Source: Bacteroidota bacterium (GTDB lineage: Bacteria > Bacteroidota > Bacteroidia > Chitinophagales > Chitinophagaceae). From it: DNA of 15,911 nt. Position 1 is the stretch's first letter. Each line of letters opens with the position of its first letter. The notes under the pieces were generated by a model. The model was not told the origin of the DNA. It saw only the letters and a program-made list of their open reading frames with translations, and searched no databases. The position numbers and the translations under genes were made by a program. The stretch is taken from assembly GCA_947461985.1 (NCBI GenBank), contig CANHNT010000012.1, positions 1 through 15,911 on the forward strand, read 5' to 3'. Below are positions 1 to 7,181 of the stretch, piece by piece.

Positions 1-1
1 A

Positions 2-979
2 AAATACAAAGAGCTAAAGCCCGAACAATATGCAGAAGATGTAGAAAAAGTAATGAAGCAAGGAAAAACGCCAGCTGGTATGCATCGTTCCATTTGTGTG
101 AAGGAAATTTTGGAAATCCTACAAATTCAACCTGGACAAATTGGATTAGATGCAACCTTAGGTTATGGAGGTCATAGTTTGGAAATGCTAAAATGTTTAC
201 AACCCAATGGATTGTTGTACGCAACCGATGTCGATCCCATTGAATTGCCAAAAACAAAAGAGCGATTGGCTAACTTAGGCTTTGGCGAAGATAAAATAGC
301 CATTCGTAAAATGAATTTTTCAAACATTTTACAAATTGTAGCCGAGGCTGGCCCACTCCATTTTATATTAGCTGATTTAGGCATTTCATCGATGCAAATT
401 GATAATCCTGATAGAGGTTTTTCTTATAAAATAAACGGCCCACTAGACTTACGATTAAATCCCAATTCAGGAAAATCGGCAGCCGATTTATTGAAAAAAA
501 TATCGACAGACAAACTCATTGAAATTTTAACAGTGAATGCGGATGAGCCGTATGCAGAACAAATTGCAAAAGCCATTACAGCACATATTGCTGCAGGAAA
601 AGAAATTTTAAAAACGTCTCAACTACAAAATATCATTCAAGAGGCATTGAGTTTTATTCGTTCGGTGACGGTAAAAGAAGAAATAAAAAAATCTTGTCAA
701 CGTAGTTTTCAAGCATTGCGTATTGAAGTGAATGATGAGTTTGGGGTGTTAGATAAATTTTTAGAACGCTTGCCACAAGCATTGGCACCAGGCGGAAAAG
801 TGGCCATACTTTCCTTCCATTCTGGTGAAGACAGACGAGTTAAAAAATCATTTCAAAACTTTTTCAGAGATGGAATTTACAGCGATATTTCTCATGAATT
901 TTCAAAAGCCTCTGCTGAAGAATGTTTTACCAATCCAAGAGCTAAATCGGCCAAGTTGAGATGGGCTGTGAAAGGGTGA
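2..979 (+). CDS. rsmH: RsmH/MraW-family 16S rRNA m4C1402 methyltransferase (5' end outside window)
   Basis: This is an S-adenosylmethionine-dependent methyltransferase of the RsmH (MraW) family, which N4-methylates C1402 in the decoding site of 16S rRNA. Counting from the first ATG in the window (53), the SAM-binding loop DATLGYGGHS is at residues 33-42. The family block LADLGISSMQID...RGFSYKINGPLDLRL is at 106-135, RSFQALRIEVN at 217-227, FHSGEDRRVK at 255-264, and the closing NPRAKSAKLR at 294-303. The frame stays open to the left edge and the 17 codons before that ATG (reading KYKELKPEQY...) look protein-like. The true start is therefore probably upstream, giving a longer N-terminus than the roughly 313-residue E. 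coli enzyme. Canonical FHSLEDR reads FHSGEDR here. No ftsL or ftsI follows, so this is not the usual mraZ-mraW-ftsL arrangement and it may be a second, variant copy. The family call is firm; the exact substrate is inferred. Confidence 0.9.
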   Translation, partial: KYKELKPEQYAEDVEKVMKQGKTPAGMHRSICVKEILEILQIQPGQIGLDATLGYGGHSLEMLKCLQPNGLLYATDVDPIELPKTKERLANLGFGEDKIAIRKMNFSNILQIVAEAGPLHFILADLGISSMQIDNPDRGFSYKINGPLDLRLNPNSGKSAADLLKKISTDKLIEILTVNADEPYAEQIAKAITAHIAAGKEILKTSQLQNIIQEALSFIRSVTVKEEIKKSCQRSFQALRIEVNDEFGVLDKFLERLPQALAPGGKVAILSFHSGEDRRVKKSFQNFFRDGIYSDISHEFSKASAEECFTNPRAKSAKLRWAVKG

Positions 980-1028
980 TGCTTTTTTGAGAAAACTTTT
1001 CAGTATCTAACTGACTACTTAAATTAAA

Positions 1029-1057
1029 AATCCCACAGCATTTTAAGCTGTGGGATT
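1029..1057. terminator. Bidirectional intrinsic terminator between convergent genes
   Basis: A perfect 11-bp stem, AATCCCACAGC (1029-1039) with GCTGTGGGATT (1047-1057), closes a 7-base loop. It lies 50 bases after the rsmH stop and 28 bases beyond the DUF4476 gene stop, where both transcripts would run into it. Read on the minus strand the stem is followed by TTTAATTT. The plus-strand tail is less T-rich (GAAATTACTT), so termination may be stronger for the minus-strand gene. Confidence 0.8.
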
Positions 1058-1085
1058 GAAATTACTTAAACTGGATTTATAAAAA

Positions 1086-2120
1086 TTATCTTCCTTGAAT
1101 GTAACTATTTAATTCTTGCTTTGAACTGCTAAACGTAAACGAATTCGATACTTTAAAATAATTTCGAGGATCTACACAATGATCAAATGCAAATTTGGCA
1201 AACTCTAATTTAGATGCTTCAAAAGTGATTAAACTGCAAATGTCAATAATTTGATTTGTATTTAAACAATTCGAACTACCAATTTGTTTCGCTATATCTA
1301 AACGAGTTTCATCAAAATTTTCATTTTTAATAGTTTGTTTAGCCGCATCAAAATCACGCGCATTCATTGCATATGTATTCACACAGCTTTGAACTGCTTG
1401 TGCTGGTTCGTCATAATAAACTTGTTGATTTTGTCGGGTTGGCGAAGTAGTTGTTGTTGTGGTTGTGCGTGATGTTGTGATCGTTTGTTGCGAATTAATT
1501 TGAGGCTCATCGAATTGAACATTCACTCCAACTCCACTTCCTCCTACATTCATGTTGACTCCAACTCCGCCTCCACCGATATTCATATTGAGGCCTACAC
1601 CAGCTCCACCCACATTCATATTCAATCCACCACTATTGCCACGATTGCGTTCTGTAACCACAGTGGTAGTTTCTGTTTCAACCATATCAGGCCCAAAAAT
1701 AACTTGATTAGGGTTTCCAAATCGATAAACCGAGCAGTTAGATGGACGAACCATATTTTGTTGAGCAGGTACAAAAGATTGCCAACGCAATACTTGTTTC
1801 CCTTTATTATCTGCTTTTATTTTATAGGTCACATCTTGATGAATGCCATCGGCATCGGTTAACATTAAAGCATTTTTTGAAATATCATTAAAGGATTTAT
1901 CTTCAAAAATAATCTTACAATTATAATAAGGTTGTGGCAATTCTTCAATTCGAACATTGGTACGAGCAGTCTCATTTTGTCGAACCCCATTTAAAATTAG
2001 AAAAAAACGATTACCATCTTCAGAAAAAATAGTCAGGTTTGAAGTAGGAAATAGTTGTGCATGGAGTTGGGGAGTTGCCCACAATAAAATAGCAACTAAA
2101 ACGAATGAAATTTTTGACAT
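1086..2120 (-). CDS. Secreted DUF4476 domain protein with glycine-rich repeats
   Basis: This is an exported protein of unknown function, 344 residues from the chosen start. Residues 1-21 form a signal peptide (MSKISFVLVAIL..., cleavage likely after LHA). Residues 22-150 resemble the beta-rich N-terminal part common in DUF4476 proteins. Residues 166-198 are three near-identical 11-residue Gly/Asn/Val units (LNMNVGGAGVG type), followed by a Thr-rich linker at 213-225. Residues about 250-340 match DUF4476, an alpha-helical domain of four short helical hairpins (pattern ...DFDAAKQTIKNENFDETRL...). The frame continues 40 codons upstream to an ATG at 2240. That extension precedes the signal peptide and begins inside a dispersed repeat, so I reject it. 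The gene stands alone and converges on rsmH. The DUF4476 call is from recall of family sequences; the role is unknown. Confidence 0.85.
   Translation of the reverse strand: MSKISFVLVAILLWATPQLHAQLFPTSNLTIFSEDGNRFFLILNGVRQNETARTNVRIEELPQPYYNCKIIFEDKSFNDISKNALMLTDADGIHQDVTYKIKADNKGKQVLRWQSFVPAQQNMVRPSNCSVYRFGNPNQVIFGPDMVETETTTVVTERNRGNSGGLNMNVGGAGVGLNMNIGGGGVGVNMNVGGSGVGVNVQFDEPQINSQQTITTSRTTTTTTTSPTRQNQQVYYDEPAQAVQSCVNTYAMNARDFDAAKQTIKNENFDETRLDIAKQIGSSNCLNTNQIIDICSLITFEASKLEFAKFAFDHCVDPRNYFKVSNSFTFSSSKQELNSYIQGR
1527..1625 (-). repeat. Three 33-bp in-frame tandem units in the DUF4476 gene
   Basis: Three consecutive 33-base units encode LNMNVGGAGVG, LNMNIGGGGVG and VNMNVGGSGVG, and a degenerate fourth (VNVQF) follows. 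The repeat is in frame, so unit loss or gain would change linker length without a frameshift. It separates the N-terminal domain from the C-terminal DUF4476 domain. Confidence 0.8.
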
Positions 2121-2245
2121 ATAACTGTATTTTTTATTTTTACGAAGAAAATAATTAATTGGATTAGTCAGTGATAATAAATTGTTAAGTAAATCATTGA
2201 GCCTCATGTAGTTATACGAACCTTCCAACTTCCTCTCCACACGCT

Positions 2246-2355
2246 GTCGCTTTCAGCGACTCAAACATCGCTAAGAAAAGCCCAACAAAGTCCGTGTCCT
2301 CGAAGTGAGTGACACAACTCCGATGCCTAAAGCTTCAAACCTCGAACCCAAAAAA
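2246..2355 (-). repeat. Dispersed intergenic repeat, copy A
   Basis: Read on the minus strand, this begins with TTTTTTGGGTTCGAGGT 11 bases after the uvrA stop codon. It then has GCATCGGAGTTG (2326 to 2315), a hairpin (GTGTC/GACAC plus CTC/GAG, 2294-2315) and GGACTTTGTT (2293 to 2284) leading into GGGCTTTTCTT. The first 41 bases (2355 to 2315) align without gaps to copy B with 31 identities by my count. A second small perfect hairpin, GTCGCT-TTC-AGCGAC, lies at 2246-2260 and is not seen in the other copies. No gene is supported here. Confidence 0.7.
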
Positions 2356-2366
2356 TTAAAAATTAC

Positions 2367-5126
2367 TTACACATACTTCCCAGTATATCCCTCTTTTTGT
2401 TTTTTTAGATTTTTCACGCTCCCTTCAAACACAATATGACCACCTTCGTTGCCACCTTCAGGGCCAATGTCTATAATCCAATCCGCATTTTTTATGACGT
2501 CAGGATTGTGTTCAATGACGATGATGGAATGACCGCTTTCAATAAGTGCGTTAAATGATTTAAGGAGTTTTTGTATATCATGAAAATGCAAACCTGTGGT
2601 TGGTTCATCAAAGATGAAAAGAATTTTTTTCTGATGATAGCTCTTGTCTAAAAACGAAGCCAACTTCACCCGTTGTGCTTCACCACCACTCAATGTGTTG
2701 GACGATTGACCGAGTTTGATATAGCCCAAACCAACATCTTGCAAGAGTTTTATTTTGTCGGCAATTTTTTTATCGTTGATGAAAAAATCAAATGCTTCAT
2801 CCACACTCAAATCTAAAATTTGTGAAATGTTTTTGTCTTTGTAAGTGACCTCTAACAATTCTTTTTTAAAGCGATTGCCTTTGCAATCTTCACACGTCAA
2901 ATGCACATCGGCTAAGAACTGCATTTCTACAATGGTTTCACCTTCACCTTTGCAAGTGTCACATCGTCCACCATCTACATTAAACGAAAAATGTCCTGGG
3001 CCGTAACCCCTTACTTTCGATAATTTCAAATTGGCATACAACGAACGAATTTCATCATACGCTTTAATATAGGTTACAGGATTTGATCGTGATGATTTTC
3101 CTATCGGATTTTGATCCACCATTTCGATATGTTGGATCGATTTTACATCGCCTTTGAGTACCCCAAATTCCCCTGGTTTTACACTAAAATCATTGAGTGC
3201 ATTTTTCATGGCAGGGTACAAAATATGTTTGATTAAACTTGTTTTTCCAGAGCCCGAAACACCAGTCACTACACACAACATATTCAATGGAAAACTCACC
3301 GTTATGTTTTTTAAATTATGTTGACGACAATCAGTAATCGTTATTTTATTGACCACTTTTCGTTCGATCGCATTCGGAATGGTTACCTGCAAAGTGCCAT
3401 TCAAATATTGCCCGGTCAAACTTTTTTTATTCTTAATTAATTCCTTGTACGTTCCTTTTGCAATCACCTCACCACCTAAGTGCGAAGCCAATGGACCTAT
3501 GTCAATAATATAATCGGCTTCACGCATAATTTGGTCGTCGTGCTCAACAATCACTACGGTATTTCCTAAATCACGTAGCCGTTTTAAAACTTTAATGAGG
3601 CGGTTGGTATCACGAGAGTGTAACCCAATACTTGGTTCATCCAAAATGTATAAACTGTCAGAAAGATTACTCCCAATCACTCGTGTGAGTTGAATGCGCT
3701 GACTTTCACCACCACTCAATGTATTGGCCGTTCGGTTTAAGGTAAGGTAATGCAAACCTACATCCAATAAGGTTTGCAAACGAGTTTCGAGCTCAAATAA
3801 AATTCGTTTCGATACTGCTTGATCATGTACATTCAATGAAATATTTTGCAACCAAGCATACAATTCATCCACAGGCATGTTTAATAATTCGGCAATGTGG
3901 GTATGGTTAATTTTTACATACAAGGCATCTTTTCTTATACGCGAACCACCACAAGCCGTGCAATTTGTTTTGCCTCTGTATCGTGCTTGCAACACTCTAT
4001 ACTGAATTTTATAAATGTTTTCTTCCACCATTTTAAAGAATGCATGAATGCCACTTTCGTGATTCCAAAGCAATTCAATTTCGGCTTTCGATAATTTATT
4101 GTAAGGCTGATGAGGTGGGAAATTATTTTTTGTGCTGCGCAAAAATTCATGTTGCCATTCTTTCATTTTATCGCCATTCCAACAAGCCACGGCACCTTCA
4201 AAAACAGACAAACTTTTATTCGGAATAACTAAGTTTAAATCAATGCCCAACACCTGTCCATATCCTTCACAAACCTCACAAGCACCATACGGATTATTGC
4301 TCGAAAAAAAGTTAGGAGTAGGCTCTTCAAAACGCATGCCATCTAATTCAAACCGATTACAAAAATGAACCAACTCTTTTCCTTCAATCCATAAATACAC
4401 ATCGCCATTGGTTTCATCAAAAGCAGTTTGAATACTGTCTGCAATTCGATGCAATTCATCTTGCTCAAAATTTTTCGCTACCAATCGATCAATTAAAATA
4501 TAGGTGTGTTCAAAATCAATTTCTATATTTTCTGCTGCTAACACATCTTCAATTTGAAGATATTCATTCGTTGCTGTGTTATACAAACGAGTCAACCCTT
4601 TTTGTAAAATGTCATTCAAATAATAGGCAATATTTTTTTCTGCCGAAATTAAAATCGGCACAATCATCAATAATTTAGTTCCCTCTTTTTGCGTCTGAAT
4701 AAACGCAGTTACATCACTAATTTCTTGTTTAATCACTTCTCTGCCCGAAATAGGAGAGTAGGTTCTGCCAGCTTTCGCAAACAACAAACGCAAGTAATCA
4801 ATAATTTCCGTCATACTACCCACTGTAGAACGAGGCGTTCGTGCAGTTACTTTTTGTTCAATGGCAATGGCAGGACACAGCCCATCAATTTTATCCACAT
4901 CGGGCTTTTGCATGCTTTTCATAAACTGACGAGCATACGAACTCAAACTCTCAATATACCTGCGTTGCCCTTCAGCAAACAAGGTATCAATCGTCAACGA
5001 CGACTTACCAGAGCCACTCACACCCGTTACCACAACCAATTTATTGACAGGAATTTCCACATCAATATTCTTCAAATTATGAACCCTTGCACCGAAAATT
5101 TTGATATTGTTATTGTTTGCTGACAT
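2367..5126 (-). CDS. uvrA: Excinuclease ABC subunit UvrA
   Basis: This is UvrA, the damage-recognition ATPase of nucleotide excision repair, which works as a dimer and loads UvrB onto damaged DNA. It has 919 residues (E. coli 940) with two ABC ATPase halves. Half one has Walker A GVSGSGKS at 35-42, signature LSGGESQR at 470-477 and Walker B LDEP at 495-498. Half two has Walker A GVSGSGKT at 622-629, signature LSGGEAQR at 812-819 and Walker B FDEP at 839-842. Cysteine pairs are at 283/286, 389/392, 722/725 and 745/748. At 256, where E. coli UvrA has a CPxC pair, there is a single Cys (FCNRF), so the first UniProt-annotated C4 finger is incomplete. The ATG at 5124-5126 gives the expected N-terminus. 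Dispersed repeat copies lie beyond both ends of the gene. The identity is very secure. Confidence 0.97.
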   Translation of the reverse strand: MSANNNNIKIFGARVHNLKNIDVEIPVNKLVVVTGVSGSGKSSLTIDTLFAEGQRRYIESLSSYARQFMKSMQKPDVDKIDGLCPAIAIEQKVTARTPRSTVGSMTEIIDYLRLLFAKAGRTYSPISGREVIKQEISDVTAFIQTQKEGTKLLMIVPILISAEKNIAYYLNDILQKGLTRLYNTATNEYLQIEDVLAAENIEIDFEHTYILIDRLVAKNFEQDELHRIADSIQTAFDETNGDVYLWIEGKELVHFCNRFELDGMRFEEPTPNFFSSNNPYGACEVCEGYGQVLGIDLNLVIPNKSLSVFEGAVACWNGDKMKEWQHEFLRSTKNNFPPHQPYNKLSKAEIELLWNHESGIHAFFKMVEENIYKIQYRVLQARYRGKTNCTACGGSRIRKDALYVKINHTHIAELLNMPVDELYAWLQNISLNVHDQAVSKRILFELETRLQTLLDVGLHYLTLNRTANTLSGGESQRIQLTRVIGSNLSDSLYILDEPSIGLHSRDTNRLIKVLKRLRDLGNTVVIVEHDDQIMREADYIIDIGPLASHLGGEVIAKGTYKELIKNKKSLTGQYLNGTLQVTIPNAIERKVVNKITITDCRQHNLKNITVSFPLNMLCVVTGVSGSGKTSLIKHILYPAMKNALNDFSVKPGEFGVLKGDVKSIQHIEMVDQNPIGKSSRSNPVTYIKAYDEIRSLYANLKLSKVRGYGPGHFSFNVDGGRCDTCKGEGETIVEMQFLADVHLTCEDCKGNRFKKELLEVTYKDKNISQILDLSVDEAFDFFINDKKIADKIKLLQDVGLGYIKLGQSSNTLSGGEAQRVKLASFLDKSYHQKKILFIFDEPTTGLHFHDIQKLLKSFNALIESGHSIIVIEHNPDVIKNADWIIDIGPEGGNEGGHIVFEGSVKNLKKQKEGYTGKYV

Positions 5127-5442
5127 ACCAACGCAAGGTAATAAACATTCCTTTTTTCTCGTCTATATTTTTATTGATATCCCTTTTATTTTTTTGAGGT
5201 CGAGGTCTTTTTCATTGTGCATCGGAGTTGCGCCTGTTCCGCTATTCGGAAATGGCACACTGAGACTACATGGACTTTGTTCGGCTTGTTCTTGCCAATC
5301 AGCTCTACACAGGATATGCTTTCGTAATTTATTCTACATTCAAGATAAATTTTCATTTTGAAAAAAATATACCAATTAAGAATTAACTGATTTAGCCCAA
5401 CCAATAAAACCTAACTTGCGTCTTGTTAAAAATTAAAAAATT
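5127..5442. other. 316-base intergenic region between divergent uvrA and the T9SS gene
   Basis: The region holds dispersed repeat copy B (5188-5293). Otherwise it is AT-rich with no convincing coding potential. A weak -7-like TCATTTTG (5352-5359), one base off TAnnTTTG, is the best plus-strand promoter candidate I see for the downstream gene. I see no clear consensus box for uvrA. Confidence 0.55.
5188..5293 (+). repeat. Dispersed intergenic repeat, copy B
   Basis: This copy starts with a T-tract and the tandem GAGGTCGAGGTC. Its first 26 bases (5188-5213) are identical to copy C (7018-7043). GCATCGGAGTTG at 5219-5230 is identical to copy A. Bases 5230-5258 match 7061-7089 of copy C at 27 of 29 positions and fold as a hairpin (TTCCG-CTATT-CGGAA core, GCGCC/GGCAC outer arms). 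GGACTTTGTT at 5272-5281 is shared with copy A. The repeat is non-coding as far as I can see. Confidence 0.75.
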
Positions 5443-7005
5443 ATGCGCAATCTATTTCTATTCATATTTTGTTTAACCACCATCATTTCATCCGCACAAG
5501 ACTCATTAGTATCTAAAAAATTTAGCTTTGGAGGTTATACTAAAGAGTTCGGAATTGGTGGCACACAACTGAGTGATAATAGAGCCATGATTTTTAATAT
5601 TACCTCTAATTGTGTTACCGGAACATGTCAGCACGGGCTAGGTATGGCACTTATATCAGACAATGGACAATTAATAAAATCAGCAGCATTCGGACATAAC
5701 GTAAATGATTTCGATGTGGTAGAAGCCTACAAAAGTGCCGATGGAAATTGCATGGCGCTGGGCAATTCAACAAATGATATTGTTATTCTTCAAAAAATGG
5801 ATACCAACTTAAATATTCTTTGGAACAAAACCATACCAATGGATACGGGCATTTCTCAATCTGGAATTTATTTATATGCAGCTGCAGAAATAGACAATCA
5901 CAATCAAGTGCTTTATGGCAATCAATGGTTCACCATAAGCAAAACGGGTGCTGTCATTCGTAGCAAACGATATTTGAATGGATATGCTGCTTCAAACAGA
6001 TTCGATTTAAGTGCCATAGAAAAACTAACGACCAATCGATACGCTATTGGTGGACATATTTGTGATGTCAGTGGTTTCGATTCAGACCCGATGGTTATGA
6101 TCGTAGATTCATTAGGCAATAAATTAAAATCTAAAAAATTCATGATGCCAAACTCACCCTATACCGATCAAATCTCCGCAATCTATATCAAAAGTGACAA
6201 CGAAATGCTTGCCTTTGGAAACAAAAACAACGATTTTTTTATGATGTCGATGGATAGTAATTTAAATTTAAATTGGACAAAAACATACACCTCAACCAAC
6301 TTCAGTGCCTACACGCATCAAGTCACAAAAGTCAATTCAAATTGCTACGTCATTGTTGGAAGTGGAGTGGTATTTGCATTAAATGCACAAGGAACAACCC
6401 TGTGGGCAAAAACAATCGACTTCGGACTAAAACCTAAAGTTTATGCAACAGACACCTGTCATTTTGCAACCTATTCAACAAAAACCATAAACAATTGGGG
6501 CAGTGGATATTGGAATAAAATGGATGCACAAGGAGTAGGCGCAGCCAATATTTCAGCCAATATTACATTAACTGCTACGAGTGTAAACCTCACATCAGCA
6601 ACACCGAATATAGTAGATAAAGGGTCGTCTGTGATGATGTCTACTTCTATACCTTTCTCTGTTGTCACTACCGTGCAAGCAACAGACTCAGCAATAATAA
6701 AAATGCCAAGTGCCAGCAATTGCGGCTCAAAGCCAAATGCAATCTTTGAACCAATCGCAGCACAAAATATCTTCAATGTCTATCCCAATCCAACAACCCA
6801 ATTTATTACATTTGAAATCACCAATAATAATCAAACAAATATTGAAATAGAAATAGCAGACATTTGTGGTAAAAAAATCAACAGCTACAACTACAGCAAT
6901 TCACCCCTACAAATCAATTTATCCAACATGCCCAATGGCCTTTATTTTTATCAAATAAAAATGAACAATCAATCCATCCAAAACGGAAAGTTTTTAAAAC
7001 AATAA
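5443..7005 (+). CDS. Secreted protein with T9SS type A C-terminal sorting domain
   Basis: This is an exported protein of 520 residues with no recognisable enzyme domain. A signal peptide (MRNLFLFIFCLTTIISSAQ, 1-19) directs it to the periplasm. The last 77 residues (444-520) form a type IX secretion sorting domain: VYPNPT near 446-451, then ICGKKI, then NMPNGLYFYQI and a closing GKFLKQ. Such cargo is carried across the outer membrane and usually anchored on the surface or released. The middle contains repeated beta-strand patterns (e.g. ...MALGNSTNDIVILQKMD... and ...LAFGNKNNDFFMMSMD...), each with a W-N/T-K-T strand following. This suggests a beta-propeller of the kind often seen in such cargo. 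The gene is bracketed by direct repeat copies B and C and converges on mutL. The sorting domain is clear; the function is unknown. Confidence 0.88.
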   Translation: MRNLFLFIFCLTTIISSAQDSLVSKKFSFGGYTKEFGIGGTQLSDNRAMIFNITSNCVTGTCQHGLGMALISDNGQLIKSAAFGHNVNDFDVVEAYKSADGNCMALGNSTNDIVILQKMDTNLNILWNKTIPMDTGISQSGIYLYAAAEIDNHNQVLYGNQWFTISKTGAVIRSKRYLNGYAASNRFDLSAIEKLTTNRYAIGGHICDVSGFDSDPMVMIVDSLGNKLKSKKFMMPNSPYTDQISAIYIKSDNEMLAFGNKNNDFFMMSMDSNLNLNWTKTYTSTNFSAYTHQVTKVNSNCYVIVGSGVVFALNAQGTTLWAKTIDFGLKPKVYATDTCHFATYSTKTINNWGSGYWNKMDAQGVGAANISANITLTATSVNLTSATPNIVDKGSSVMMSTSIPFSVVTTVQATDSAIIKMPSASNCGSKPNAIFEPIAAQNIFNVYPNPTTQFITFEITNNNQTNIEIEIADICGKKINSYNYSNSPLQINLSNMPNGLYFYQIKMNNQSIQNGKFLKQ

Positions 7006-7017
7006 AACGATTCAATA

Positions 7018-7115
7018 ATTTTTTTGAGGTCGAGGTCTTTTTCTTTAATCATCTTTTGTGGCGCCTGTTCTGTTATTCGGAAATGGCACCAGGCAAGTAT
7101 TTAACATTGTTCTGC
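7018..7115 (+). repeat. Dispersed intergenic repeat, copy C
   Basis: This copy begins 13 bases after the stop of the T9SS gene, in its sense direction. It shares a 26-base exact block with copy B, then 27 of 29 bases of the hairpin block (7061-7089). The 3' block is eroded: ACATTGTTCTGC at 7104-7115 against ACTTTGTTCGGC in copy B, 10 of 12 identical. The hairpin changes C to T at one stem position, turning a C-G pair into U-G, so the fold is kept. Confidence 0.7.
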
Positions 7116-7122
7116 ATTCCTG

Positions 7123-7139
7123 TCCCGACTCATTCGGGA
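7123..7139. terminator. Small hairpin between the convergent T9SS gene and mutL
   Basis: A perfect 6-bp stem, TCCCGA-CTCAT-TCGGGA, sits between two convergent stop codons. It is followed by TTCTT on the plus strand. It could end transcription from either side, but the T-tract is short, so this is a candidate only. Confidence 0.45.
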
Positions 7140-7181
7140 TTCTTACCAACACAAAAAATATTATCTGTAAAAGAAGGATAA

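Noticed and set aside
2121..2240. Upstream ATG at 2240 for the DUF4476 protein
   Set aside because: It would put 40 residues before a clear signal peptide, and the extension begins inside or beside dispersed repeat copy A.
2246..5293. Composite transposon carrying uvrA between inverted repeat copies
   Set aside because: There is no transposase, the copies are too diverged, no target-site duplication is visible, and uvrA is a normal chromosomal gene.
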